NCBI RefSeq assembly: GCF_000283155.1
Contig: NW_004454265.1
Location: 2,885,497-2,949,496 of the forward strand
DNA from: Ceratotherium simum simum
Lineage: Eukaryota > Chordata > Mammalia > Perissodactyla > Rhinocerotidae
Reading direction: 5' to 3'
Length of the DNA: 64,000 bases
This document shows, in pieces, positions 11,690 to 22,765 of the stretch (positions within the stretch are counted from its first letter, which is position 1; every line of letters begins with the position of its first letter). Made by a program: the position numbers and the translations under genes. The notes under the pieces are model-generated. The model did not search any database, was not told the DNA's origin, and was given only the letters and a program-made list of their open reading frames with translations.

Positions 11690-11920
11690 GCAGCATAACG
11701 TAGTGGCAAAGAACACATATCCTTCAGATTTCCTGGGTTCAAGCCACTTCCTAGCTGTGTGATTTTGAGCAGGGTACTTAACCTCTCTATGCCCCAGTTT
11801 TCCATCTGAAAAAGGGGAATGACTGTAGTATCCTCATACGATTGTTGTGAGGGTTAAATCACTGTATATGTAAAGCACTCAGAATAATACCTGGCACATA
11901 GGAAGTGCTCCATGAGTTTA
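11690..11920 (+). repeat. MIR SINE, sense
   Basis: It carries 'cagcataacgtagtggcaaa', 'tcctgggttcaagcc', 'tagctgtgtgattttgagc', 'taacctctctatgccccag', 'gattgttgtgagggttaaat' and 'acctggcacataggaagtgc'. It is one of the best-preserved MIRs in the window. Confidence 0.85.
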
Positions 11921-12174
11921 AGCTGGCACTACTACTTGCTACCTACAGGGTGAATCAGTAGCATTGAGTCTCATAGCTGGTTGTTGGCACAGCCAGGGCC
12001 AGTGTCCAGATGTCTTATCTCCTAGTTCAGGGATTTTTTTCCCAGAGGACAGAGTGCTCTCCTGAAATAGCTGGGAGAGGAGAAGCAGTTAACCACCTTC
12101 TGGTGGTATGATGGGGCTGCATCATCAGAGAGGAAGTAGAATGGTCTAGGTTAGCCTGCTCCCAGGATTTCTTC

Positions 12175-12600
12175 ATGAATCAGTCAGAGTTCTTTGGTTG
12201 CAATCACAGAAACTGCTTGGGCTGACTTAAGTGAAAGGGAACTGATTGGCGGATTGTGATAGTAGGGCTCTCATGATTGATGAGAAGGCTGGAGACCTGG
12301 GACGCAGGAATCCCAGCCATGGGCCTCCAGCAGGAAGGGCCAAGTTAGGGTGTGACCACTAAATGAATCTGATTCTTTTGTCCTTGTATCCCTTGCTCAA
12401 GATTCAAAGTCCTGGAAGAGAATATCTAAATATTGCACTCTAGCCACATGCCCTTCCCCTGGCTCTACAGGGGCAGAGAGGAAATGATCTGACCTCTGTC
12501 CTCCCCATCATATCAAGACTATATTCAAGACTCCACCACACCTTTACTGACTTCCAAAAAGCCTCATGGACAGAGGAAGGGAGAAAGCTGGAGGTGGGGA
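12175..12600 (+). repeat. Ancient interspersed repeat, same family as 705-1080
   Basis: It begins 'agttctttggttgcaatcac', followed by 'agaaactgcttgggctgact', and contains 'ccacatgcccttcccctggc'. This matches the family copies at 0.7, 45.5 and 61.6 kb. Non-coding. Confidence 0.45.
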
Positions 12601-13505
12601 TCCTACCTAGGCTGAGTTGAGTAAGAGAGCTGTGTAATGGTGAGGGAGGTGGTTAAAGAAGGAAGTGTAGGGAGTTCTGTGTTCTGGCAAGGAGCTGCCG
12701 TGGTTTAATGACAATTGTAGAATCTGAGAGTGGGGAGAAAGAAACGTGTAAGAAAGAGGTGAAGAAGGAAATGCAATAAAAACTAAGAGAAATTCATCAG
12801 TAATCACAAGGAGGCCTTGAAACTGCCCTGGCTGGGATATGAAATGAGAGAGAGAGGGAATGTATGTTTTTGCAGGAAGAAAAGGCACTAGTATAGAAAC
12901 TGAAGAGTAATAGGCTAATTACACTTAATAATTGTGTGAGGACCTGTGCTTATTATGTGTATATACACACAAGTTAAAATTAATTGTCACCTGATTTAGT
13001 AATTCTACATCCAACAGAGACCACTCTGCGGTTCTTTTGAAAAGTGGAGATTTGGATTTTACATAGTATGATTTAGAAAAATCTAATCAGAAGTATTTTG
13101 TGAATAATTAAGCATGCTAATGGGGAAAAAATGGAATCTAGAAAAAATCATCATTAGAATTTGATTCTATGATATACTTAATGCCAGTACATTTATCTAA
13201 GCATACCTGGGTGATTCTTTATGGATGTATGCGTGTGCGTGTGTGAAAAAGCATTTATTTTGGAACAAGTTGAATAGAAGATCAAGTGTGCTCAGGGTTG
13301 GAAGTATAAAATGCCATTATTAAAAACAAAACTGTTGACAATGGTTCTTAAAGTGTTTTTTTGTTTGTTTGTTTTTTTTACTATTCATCAGTGAGCGAAT
13401 GAGCCAATTATGGTCTAGGTTGGAAAGCAGAACCACCATGGTCCTTGCCCTCAAGGGGCTTACAGTTTGGTTGACTCATTTGGGAAGTCTGTTTTTCCAA
13501 TGCAT
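12601..13505. other. Unassigned stretch
   Basis: I recognise no gene or clear repeat. It includes AT-rich sequence at 13070-13200 and a T-rich run at 13358-13380. The 93-codon - strand frame at 12607-12888 looks like chance. Confidence 0.5.
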
Positions 13506-13509
13506 AGAA

Positions 13510-13625
13510 TGTGAGAGCATGAAATACACTACATTGGAAGCTGGAAGATATGTATTCTACCCCAGTCCCCTCTAAATAGTGTGTGACCTTGGGCAAGTCA
13601 CTTCACTTCCAAGATCCTATTGACT
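13510..13625 (+). repeat. MIR SINE fragment, sense
   Basis: It contains 'gagcatgaaatacactacat', then 'gtgtgtgaccttgggcaagt' and 'cacttcacttcc', the central MIR segment. Confidence 0.6.
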
Positions 13626-14685
13626 CATAGGTTACCTGAAAATGTGTGTAAAATTTGTAAGTTCATGTTCATATTTTCTAGAGGAGAATGTCCATAGCTT
13701 CATTAGCCTCTCAAAGGTCCATTTGTAACTCGAAAGACTCTTAAGATTCTAGTGGTTAAAAATTATTCTCATCTATAAACTCTAGTTTTCCTTTTGGAAT
13801 GTTCCAAAACAAGAATAGTTGACAGTCTGAGAGCTAGAAGGGAAGGTAAAACCATTTGATGGATCAACATCATTTTCTAAACATGAAAACTAACATCCAG
13901 ATGGTTTATCAAAACAGAAGCAAATGGAAATATGAAGATGCGATTTAACAGCAGGTTCCTTGGTTTCTTTCCTTGAGGGAGTTCCCATCCACTTGTCTCT
14001 GTTTCCCAGACATCTCCTGGAGATCCCTCTACAATCTTTCTGACAGGGTCCAACTTGGTTCTCTCTTGAAGCAGACAAGGATAAAATGGTGGCCATTCTT
14101 TCATGGTTCCTCTTGATTCTGTTGGCTCCCCCTAATATGCACCCCAACTGCCAAAGCTTAGGGAGGCTCTACGACGGCGAGCTAAGCAATGTAAATGCCC
14201 AATCACCACGCTTGTTGTGGGGCTGGATAAGCAGCAGTAGAGCATAACCGTGCAGATTGCTGCATGTGCCATTTGGAAAAGGAGAGAGCAGCCTCAGTCA
14301 GCTTTCTTTTTAGCTCAATGGTCACAGCTGAGCCTACAGACAAGTAACACAGACTCTTTTTGATAAGGTACAATGGGTTTTTAACTGACTCATACGTTTC
14401 TAACTGCTTTTCTGACCCATACCTGATAGCTGTTAGTGGATGTAGCATTCTAGGAAATGTGTCATTCACTGAATCACTTTCTTCTGGCTGTTCATTCTTA
14501 TCCAGAAGTTAAATAACTTCTGATAGCTTATGCAGACTTTTCCTCCCTTGTTGAAGACAAAGACTCCCAGCATCACTGAGTGAGTTGAAGAGGAGCTTCT
14601 GTTCTCTTTTCACTGGTAGTCTAGTACAGAGTTGTTTACTGAAGGGACTCAGGCACTGGTTTGAGCAGATCAACGACAGATATGG
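13626..14685. other. Unassigned stretch
   Basis: No exon or clear repeat is recognised. Overlapping - strand frames at 13877-14147 and 14203-14469 (75-88 codons) have no identifiable domain. Confidence 0.5.
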
Positions 14686-14689
14686 AGCA

Positions 14690-14775
14690 TGTGGTATGTA
14701 GTGTTTGTGCCCACTTTGGTGACAAGGAAACTGCGGCTCTGTGAGGTAAGGCTACTTGTCAAGTTCACAAGGGTG
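14690..14775 (-). repeat. MIR fragment, antisense
   Basis: The sequence 'tgacaaggaaactgcggctc' with 'tgaggtaaggctacttgtca' is the reverse of the MIR core. Confidence 0.45.
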
Positions 14776-15139
14776 ATGAGGGATGGGCTTTCTGGATCTT
14801 GGGTTTTCAGGTTTAGTGTGTGCTTCTGTCACAACATGGCCCCAAACATCACTCTCAACCCCCACTCATTTGCCCAGCAGTCTACCCCATCACCACCCTC
14901 CCCTCCTGAGAGGTCTGAAATGTCTGTCATTAGAAGTAACTTACACATCAAACTCCAAAGGTCGCATCATGGTCTCTACAAGGCCACTGTTAAGTGCAAG
15001 TTGTAGCTGAAAAGAGAAAGACTGTGGGGGGCTGCTGGATCCTTGTGCATGTGTGCATGAGGGAGACAGAGCGAGAGAGAGGGAGAGAGACGCTGAATCC
15101 TGTTTGAGAGAGAGAGAGGGGCATCTCTGAGCATGGGCC

Positions 15140-15455
15140 ATCAAAATGAGCACCACTCTCCAAATGGGCATAAGAGGGTGGTATTCCAGGTGTGCGAGAG
15201 CTCAGTCCTTGCATGTGTGTTAAGGGCAGTTTTCCATGGGTGTAAGAAGGCTGTATCCCTGTGTGTGAAAGGGCTTTGTCTGTGCATGGTGAGAGGAGAG
15301 GGTCCCCAGGAGGGAGAGGATTGGATTCTTGTGTGTGAAACAGAGTTGGTTCTCTGTGGCTGTTAGAGGGTCATGGCTCTGTGTGAGAGAGCCAGGCCCC
15401 CATAGGCATGAGAAGGCAGAGACCCGAGTATGCAAGACTGGAACCCAGTTATAAG
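15140..15455. repeat. Degenerate tandem array, period about 23-27 bp (left part)
   Basis: Imperfect units of the form 'tgtgaaagggctgggtccct' followed by 'gtg' repeat head to tail: for example 'tgtaagaaggctgtatccct' then 'gtg', 'tgtgaaagggctttgtctgt' and 'tgagagagccaggcccccat'. About eleven units are visible. They are too diverged to be a polymorphic minisatellite today. A GA-rich simple stretch (15058-15120) lies just upstream. The array resumes after an LTR insertion at about 16105. Confidence 0.6.
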
Positions 15456-15459
15456 GGAG

Positions 15460-16112
15460 TGGTACAGTTATCTATTGTTGTGTAACAAACTTCTTAAAAC
15501 TTACTGTCATAGAACAATGACCCCTTCATTATATCTCACAGATTTGTGGGTCAGAAATCTGTACAGGACATAGCTGGATGACTATGTCACCTCCGTCTTT
15601 GGGTGGCAAACTGATGCTCTGAAGGGCAGCAGGCCAGGCAGGTCCTCCGTGACTGCTGCCTCAGCTGACATGGCTCAAATGACAGTAGAGGACTAGAATC
15701 ACTTGACGGGGACCTCTCAGTTCTGGCTGTTCCTTGCTTCTCTAGATCGCATTTGCTGAGGCTGGAATGTTCAAGAGGGCTTCTTCACTCTCAGGTTTGG
15801 CATCTGGGCTCAGAAACCTGGAACAATTGAAGCTGACCAGTCACCTCTCCAAGTGGCTAGCTAGAGCTTCTTATGGGCTGGCTGGCTTGCCACAGAGCTA
15901 GTGTTCCAAGAGAAAGGAGGTGGAAGCTGTGTTTCTCAAGGCCCCAGCCTAGAAAACGGCACAGTGTCACTTCTGCCATATTCTATTGGCTAAAGCAGTC
16001 ATGGAGCCTGCCCAGATTCAAAGGGAGGGAACATTCCATCTTTCAATGGGAAGAATGTCAGAAAATTTGTGGCCATCTTCAATATGCTGTAATGATGGAT
16101 GAGTCTCTGTGT
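15460..16112 (-). mobile_element. MLT1-type LTR, antisense
   Basis: On the + strand it opens 'gttatctattgttgtgtaac' (reverse of the LTR 3' end), continues 'tgtgggtcagaaatctg', 'cacttctgccatattctatt' and ends 'tttgtggccatcttcaatat'. The order fits a late MLT1 subfamily in reverse. It splits the tandem array of its flanks. A 62 bp block inside it (15585-15646) recurs at 16320-16381. Confidence 0.6.
15585..15646. repeat. 62 bp local duplicate, copy 1
   Basis: It starts 'tgtcacctccgtctttggg' and ends 'ccaggcaggtcct'. Compared with copy 2 at 16320, 59 of 62 positions are identical. All three differences are C/T or G/A changes at CpG positions. Confidence 0.85.
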
Positions 16113-16200
16113 GCATAACAAGGCTGGGTCCTCAGGTATGTGAAAAGGCAGGATCTGTGTTTGTGTGGAGAGGAGGGAATTCCGGTTGGATGGACTCCAG
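16105..16200. repeat. Degenerate tandem array, right part
   Basis: Units such as 'tgcataacaaggctgggtcc' and 'tgtgaaaaggcaggatctgt' continue the array interrupted at about 15455. About three units are visible. Confidence 0.5.
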
Positions 16201-16319
16201 AGATAGGTGACCAGTGTGGATGTGTGCTGGAGGTAGGAGAATCTGATGGAACAGAGAGGTTTCTGAATGGGACTGAATTAATGCCATCCCTGTGCATTCT
16301 GCATATTGTTAACTGCATC

Positions 16320-16381
16320 TGTCACCTCTGTCTTTGGGTGGCAAACTGACGCTCTGAAGGGCGGCAGGCCAGGCAGGTCCT
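16320..16381. repeat. 62 bp local duplicate, copy 2
   Basis: It starts 'tgtcacctctgtctttggg' and ends 'ccaggcaggtcct', lying 735 bp after copy 1. Sequence on both sides is unrelated to the flanks of copy 1. Confidence 0.85.
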
Positions 16382-16384
16382 GCT

Positions 16385-17145
16385 GTGTATCTCTGAGAAT
16401 TCCTGGGTGGCAGGTCTTCCTTAACTTGGGCCAACTCCCCAGTCTTACATGTTCGTTTCCAGGTTGACAAGCAGCAAACATTTCTGCACCATGCAGCGTG
16501 TCTCTGTGAGGAGTTTGGCCAACTGTGAAGTTAGATGGAACAGTCTCCAAGACTGCCCTCACTTCTGACACCAACTGCAAGTTCAGGGGATTCCCCAAAC
16601 CACCTTCAGTTTCAATAATTTGCTAGAAGAACTCACAGAACTCACTGAAAGCTATCATACTTATGGTTACGGTTTATTACAGGGAATGCATACAGATTAA
16701 AATCAGCCAAGGGAAGAAGCAGCACAGAGGGCAGAGACAGCCATGTGCCATATATGGAGCCTCCATTGTTCCCTCTCTGTGGAGTCACGCTGTGTGACCT
16801 TCCCACCACCAATGTGTGACAATACACACAGAGTGCTGCCAGCTAGGAAAGCTCACCCAAGCCTCGTTGTTCAGAGTTTTTATTGGGGCTCTGTTACATT
16901 GGGATGATTCATTAATTCCCAGTGTGGTTGATCTCAGTCTCCAGGTCAAATAATACTGTGTGAACCAAAGCCTCCACTCTAAATCACATTGGTGGTCTGT
17001 CTGGAGTGGCCAGCCCCTGCCCTTATTCATACTGTTAATAATTTGGCCAGCTCAAGAACCACAACCAAACAACGATAACCTTGCAGGAGCTGAGGGCAAA
17101 GACCAGACCACTTTTTCAGTAAGGCTAAATTCTTTACCACACAAT
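16385..17145 (-). mobile_element. ERV LTR (ERVL-like, MER21-type), antisense
   Basis: Reverse-strand LTR features are present. The - strand version of 'ggtttattacagggaatgca' (near 16672) gives an aataaacc-type signal region. 'agaagaactcacagaactca' and 'cactggtggtc'-like blocks follow the usual order of these LTRs. Old and diverged; the family name is tentative and ends are approximate. Confidence 0.45.
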
Positions 17146-20105
17146 CTCATATAAAGGAGGCAGCCAGCAGTGTGGATGGGTTTCCCTCAAGTGAATACTC
17201 TGAGAGCATCCAGGAATTAGGATGACATGTCTCATTGCAGCATGCGAATTCTGGCACCTTCAAGGTTTCTGCTTCCAAACTGTAAAATGTTTCAGGTTTC
17301 CTTCTTCTTTTTTTTTCAGTGTTCTCTGTAGCCCCCTCCCCAACCCTGGGCACCACCTTTCCTTTTTTATAAACATGAAGAAAATGAACGGGATGGACAG
17401 TGCCTCAACTTCTCTCTGCTACAAGATTTTTCTTTTTTCCTTTATTTTCTCTATTCCCTCCTTCTCGACTCAGATAGGAGGTTGGTCTAGGCCAGTCCCC
17501 CTACCCTTGAAATTCCACCCCCTACCCACGCCTCTGGCTCCTTGATCCTCAGTTATTCCTGTTTTCAGTTTCAGTTTCTCCTGCTTCGGTGGAACATGCT
17601 CAAACCCACCAACTCTCCGTCTAGCTACCATTTTCTGTATTTTGGTAAGTTCCATTTTTAAACTAAGCCATTTCCTAATTCTCCTTTTTTTCTGATTCTC
17701 TCCATTGACAGAGTCATAGTGATTGCAACAGGCATTCAAGTGCTGTCGTGTAGTTTACCAAACACTATTGCATACCGTGGTGGGACCCCTTGTTTTTGTG
17801 TACCTAGTACCTCTTTCCCTTTCTTTTAGTAACAACACTCCAGTTTTGCAAGACAATGTCTTCTCCATTTGGGACTAACGATTTTGTTGGGATTGTCAAT
17901 CAAGATACCCTCCCTGTGCTTGCCAAGGGGTTGTTGTTTAATCCTGGCCGGTCAGTCAGGTACTCTCTCCCTGAAACAGGAATCTTGGCTGAGTGATACA
18001 AGATTGGAAGTGGTTAGCACGCATTCGCCCCTGAGACCGATAGAGCAGGGGGACCATTAGATTCTGCTACCTGTGTCCTCTGACTCTGCCTTGATTCATG
18101 TCCTTTCCCAAGACCTAGTTCTTCAGCTTTTCTTTTAATTCTATGTGCTACCCCATTTCCTTTTGATAAATCCTTCCTTTTCTCTTAAGTTAGCGTGCCA
18201 GTTTCTCCTGCAAGTACACAGGGAACCCCAGTGGCATCTTGCATTTAATCCTCCGCTCATCTCGTAAAGCACAGGGAAGAGGGGAACTAATATTTACTGG
18301 GTAAATATTCTAGTTCAGCTAGTTCAAGTAAGTTTAAATTCACAAAGGTTATGCACCTTGTCAAAAGTCCCATATAGTTTTACCACTTGCAAATTTCTTG
18401 AGACATCTGTGTTTGTCTACTCCATTCCCTGCTCCCCTCTCAATTCTTGAACACCAGTAATTTCGTTTCTCTATCTGGCTGTCCTCTAAGATCCCAAAAT
18501 ATCATTATTCAATGGCCAACATCATAATAGACTTCTACTAATTTCTAGAATTACTGTACAAAGCTTCTGAGCCCAGTAGCCTGTTCCACACGCAATACCA
18601 GAAGAAGGCATATTTATACGTAGAATCTATTTACACGCCCTATTTTGTAACTCCTTTTTGCTTTCATGCCATAGACCTGAACAGTTAATTTCATAGATAA
18701 TATTCTATGATTTTCTTCATGTTTCAGAACCTTACTTCAAAACCCAAGTGGTTATAGCATTCGACTGTGTGTAGTCATGAAAACTGTAGACAAAGGCTTT
18801 ATTGTTTTATTTTCCATCAACTTTTTTTCCTTATTAATAAAATATGAAAGTTAAAAGCTATAGTATTTCAAATGAAGAGCTATGGGGACATTCAAGATAC
18901 CATAAAATGATCAAAGAGAAAAATAAATGTTCAGTATAGTCTTTTGAAAAAAAAATAAAGAGATGACTTTGAAAATCACTTGACTGTTGCATTGATAGGT
19001 ACTGCTGCTCTGGTGTCATGGGGATAAGCAGTCCTAAAGGAGTCGTCTTCTCATTCACAGAAGTTGTAAATAAGATTTCTGATCATTCATCAAAAGCATT
19101 TTGATGCTTTTGGGAAGGGAAGTTCAGCATTTGGGGAATACAGCAAACTAGGCTAGGAAGTTGTTTTTGAAAAGATCTATCTTTTTGGGAAAATTTGTGG
19201 TAGTTATTAGAAATCTAGCTCCATCTGGTTGGTGTTGGGAGGGGTCATAACTAACTTCATCCCGAACCTTTGGGGCACTTGGAAATTGCCCTGATTTCTC
19301 CAGTGTGCATCCCCAGCTGAACAAGCTGAAAACAAATGCAGCCACATCTTCTGGCTTCATTTGTACAGATGCTGAGAAAGCAAACATACAATAATTTGGA
19401 AGCAATTAGGGCTGTGGTGCAGAGCACCATTATTTTAAAATTTACCCTTTAGCACAGTTGTGACAAGATAATGAATGTGCATTTGTTAGTGTGGGAGTGG
19501 AGCAACTTAGAAGGGAGGAAAAATGAGCTCATTGAGTCTTCATGGACCATCAAATCCAGAGAACTTTCAGTATGAAAGGGCACTTTCTTAGTGCTTCTGG
19601 GGAGCTCCTGACAGATGACAGAAAAGGGCCCAGACTATTCCTCGAGGAAAAGCCAGAACAACTGTGCCACGCTCAGCCTTTGCTCCCAGCCTCACCCTGC
19701 CCAGCTAGTCCTACTGAAATGCTTTGTGGTTTCCAAGCTGCTCTACCCTCTTCCCTCCGTCATGAGAGGGACTAGGTCTACAGTCACCTGCTCCAGATCA
19801 TGAGCCGTCAGGGGCTGCAAATCGTCCTGTTCACGCTCTGCCCACCCACAGTCCTTCTCTGCAATGCTCTTGCTCCTGGTGCTGTCCTCTGTGGGGAGGC
19901 CAGGTGCAAATGTAAGCCTCTTTTTCTCGGCCTCTTGGGTTCCTGATGTTTTTCAGCCTCCTTCCAAGGCACTCGTCCCCAAGGCAGAATTCTTGGCTGA
20001 TGGGCTGTAATCTACTCAATTCCTAGTAATCCTCATTTTGCAGAGGGAAGTTCTCTTTCTCTAATTTCTTATTTGTGGGAGGTACTTGGATTAAGCCAAC
20101 ACTGT
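17146..20105. other. Unassigned stretch with pyrimidine-rich and AT-rich parts
   Basis: A pyrimidine-rich section lies at 17290-17470. A possible decayed repeat lies at 17840-18240 ('cccaagacctagttcttcag'), family unknown. Frames of 60-107 codons are present without recognisable domains. Around 19085-19105 there is a small hairpin with arms 'caaaagcat' and 'atgcttttg'. Confidence 0.45.
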
Positions 20106-20110
20106 CACTG

Positions 20111-20564
20111 TCTATAGTGGGTTGCATAGTGGCCCCACAAAAGATATGTCCGAGTCCTAACCTTGTGAATGTGACCTTATTTGGAAAAAGAGTCTTTACA
20201 GAGATAATTAAGGATCTGGGGATCTCTTGAGATGAGACCATCCTGGATTAGGGAGGGCCCTAAGTCCCATGACAGGGGTCCTTGTAAGACACGGACATGA
20301 GGAGGAGAAACACAGAGAGAAGGCCCCAGGAAGACAGAGGAAGAGGTTGGAATTATGCAGACACAAGGCAAGAGACACCTAGATCCATCCAAAGTTGGGG
20401 GCGGGGGAAAGGATTCTCCCCTGGAGCCTTCAGAGAGAATGTGACCCTGCTGACACCTTGATTTTGGCCTTCTGATCTCCAGAACTGTGACAGAATAAAT
20501 TTCTGTTGTGTTAAGCCACGAAGTTTGTGGTAATTCATTATGGCAACCCTAGGAAACTAATAAA
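20111..20564 (+). mobile_element. MLT1C-like solo LTR, sense
   Basis: The full order of an MLT1C LTR is present: 'aaagatatgtccgagtccta', 'gtgaatgtgaccttatttgg', 'gtctttacagagataatta', 'ggattctcccctggagcctt', 'tctccagaactgtgac', 'gaataaatttctgttg' and 'ggcaaccctaggaaactaat'. No coding potential. Confidence 0.85.
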
Positions 20565-20794
20565 CTGCCTTTGCTTTAGCCAAGGATGGGTTTGGATGAA
20601 ACTGCTCAAAATAACCTAGGTTTGTACCATAATAGCTGGGGGGTGGGCCTTGGTGGTGGCCACAGAACAGATCACACAGTGAAGACTAGTGAATTCCCAC
20701 TCTGAGGTTGAGGGGGACGAATCTGCCTCCCCCTTGGGGAGTTTATATTCTAGTTGTCAGCACAAGGCTGAAACACATTTTTTTTAAATGTCAT

Positions 20795-20816
20795 GTTATT
20801 ACGTCATAAGTCATCT
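20795..20816. promoter_or_regulatory. Paired bZIP-type motif (CRE/ATF-like)
   Basis: The stretch 'ttattacgtcataagtcat' holds an ACGTCA CRE/ATF core, with a retained CpG, immediately followed by an AP-1-like half, 'aagtcat'. It sits next to a locally GC-rich segment (20840-20960). Motif-level evidence only. Confidence 0.2.
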
Positions 20817-21361
20817 TAACCGAAAGACAGACACAAGGCAACCAAAATAAACTGACGGACCTACGAGGCGAAGTGAGGCCGGAGCTCAGGGACAAGCAGT
20901 TGGGGGGTCGTGTGGACGCGATGCCAGACCAAGAGGGGCCCTGGTGCGCAGTCTGCCCAGTGCAGACAATAGGTCTGTAGGGAATTTAAAACAATAGTGA
21001 AATCAACTAAAAATCAGTCTGCTTTTTATTGTCACCATAGGCCAACAGTTAGAAACAATGTCAGTGATAAAAGGCTCCTCCTCACAAATCTTTTGTTGGT
21101 ATAAGCTTTGAACAATTGTCAAGATTCTGTTAAGTCTTAATACTATATACGTAAGTTTGAAGGGAGCACATTTTTATTATTTAGCCTTAAATAAACATCG
21201 TAATCGGGAAAGAAGTTAATTGAAGGACAGCTGTGAGTGAGACCTAGCATAGCTGTGCGTGTTCCTCCCTGTTTATTTATCCTAGTGTGTGCCCTTTCTT
21301 GGATCAGGAACAACTGTTCCAGCTCATCCACTGAGCCAGTTCGAGCTGTCTTTTAAAAGGC

Positions 21362-21602
21362 AGTGCAGTATAGTGGTTTTAAGCACTAACTGTGGAAGCA
21401 GAGTACCTGGGTTCAAATCCCAGGATTATCACTTTCTAACTGTGTGATCCTAGGCAAGTCAGTCTCTGTATTTCCTTCTCCTCTGTAAAATGTGGGTCAT
21501 GACAGTGCTTACCCTGCAGGGTTGTTGTGGAGATGAAATGAGTGAAATCTCGAGTATTTAGAATGGAACCTGGCTCTTGAGAAGCACTACCTAACAGTTA
21601 GC
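21362..21602 (+). repeat. MIR SINE, sense
   Basis: The near-complete MIR order is visible: 'gtgcagtatagtggttttaa', 'acctgggttcaaatcccag', 'ctaactgtgtgatcctagg', 'ctgtaaaatgtgggtcatg' and 'gggttgttgtggagatgaaa'. Confidence 0.85.
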
Positions 21603-21639
21603 CATAATTACTTAAAATTCATTTCATGACGTCATTTCC

Positions 21640-21872
21640 TCTTGGGAGCACTTCCTGACTCCCCTTCCAGGCTATCACAGGGCATCCTCCCCTAAGGGCT
21701 TGTGCACAGGCTGTCTGATGCTCTATTTATTTTGTTTTCCCACTCAGTTTAAGCTCCTTCTACTAAAGATCAGGTCTTATAGATTCCTACATCCCCCTGC
21801 ACAGCAGAATTCTTCACAATAGTAGGTGCTCAATAAATGTTTGTTCACTGGATGAAAGAAGGAATGCTGGCA
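21640..21872 (+). repeat. L2 LINE 3' end
   Basis: It contains 'gagcacttcctgactcccct', 'agtttaagctccttctacta' and the typical L2 terminus 'taggtgctcaataaatgttt' followed by 'gttcactggatgaaag'. Confidence 0.8.
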
Positions 21873-21905
21873 GTTCACCTCTCCAAGTCTCAGTCTTTGA
21901 GAAAG

Positions 21906-21970
21906 ATTTCTTAGGGAGTAAGAAATTTCTTAGGGAGAGATTTCTTAGGGAGTCTTAGTTTCTTAGGGAG
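21906..21970. repeat. Short direct-repeat cluster, 4 x 'tttcttagggag'
   Basis: The 12-mer occurs exactly four times, at 21907-21918, 21926-21937, 21941-21952 and 21959-21970, with spacings of 15, 18 and 19 bp. This is a small, recent-looking tandem expansion just beyond the L2 terminus. Confidence 0.85.
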
Positions 21971-22189
21971 AAACTAAGCCAACTTTAGTGGCAGAGGGCT
22001 CTGGAAAGAAGAGTTTACTCCTCAACCCTGAAATCTGGCTTTTGCCCTCAATACACGACTGGACCAGGGGTGTGAACCTTGCTGTCACCACATACAACCT
22101 ACTTGTGAAGACGGGTAGATAGTTTTCAACTCGAATCTTCTTGAACATTTTGGACTCTTACTGGAAACTCCTGAGTTGGCTTCTGTGAC

Positions 22190-22765
22190 CCCTTTTTCTC
22201 CTCCTACTTCACTGGCTGCAGGTTTTCAATCTATTTTGTGGGCTTCCCTTCTTCAACTCATCCGTTAAATGTTCATGATCCTCAGATCTACCTTTGTTCC
22301 TCTTTAATTCTCACTTGACACACTTTCCCTGGGAAATCCCATCCTTCCTATTACTACCTGCTTGATTCCCAAATTTCTGTCTCTGTCCTGGACCATCCCT
22401 TGAGTTGCAGACCTGCTTTTTGGACATATCCACCTAGACCTTAAATTCAACACGACCAAAGCACACAACTGGACCTATCATCACCTCTATTCCCATCCCA
22501 ACCTGTTTTTTTACTCTGTCTCTGTCCATTCTTATCAATGGCACCTGTTAATAGAGTCAAAAACTTGGGAATTATTATACACACTCTCTTTCTTTCCCTG
22601 ATTTGATCTTGGGCTAGACCTAGCTGTTTGGCATCTTAAAGATCTCTTGGCTCCACCTCACCTTCTCGAGATCCTCACTGCCATTGCCCTATTTCAACCC
22701 TCAACATATCTTGCTTGAACTATACCAAAATCTTCCTATTAGGGTCTTCATAGGATTCACCGGTT
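22190..22765 (+). repeat. L2 LINE interior fragment
   Basis: The phrase order matches the L2 3' coding region: 'atggcacctgttaatagagt', 'aaaaacttgggaattattat', 'tcactgccattgccctattt' and 'ttgcttgaactatacc'. It lies after an L2 3' terminus in the same orientation, so the two are separate insertions. Confidence 0.6.
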
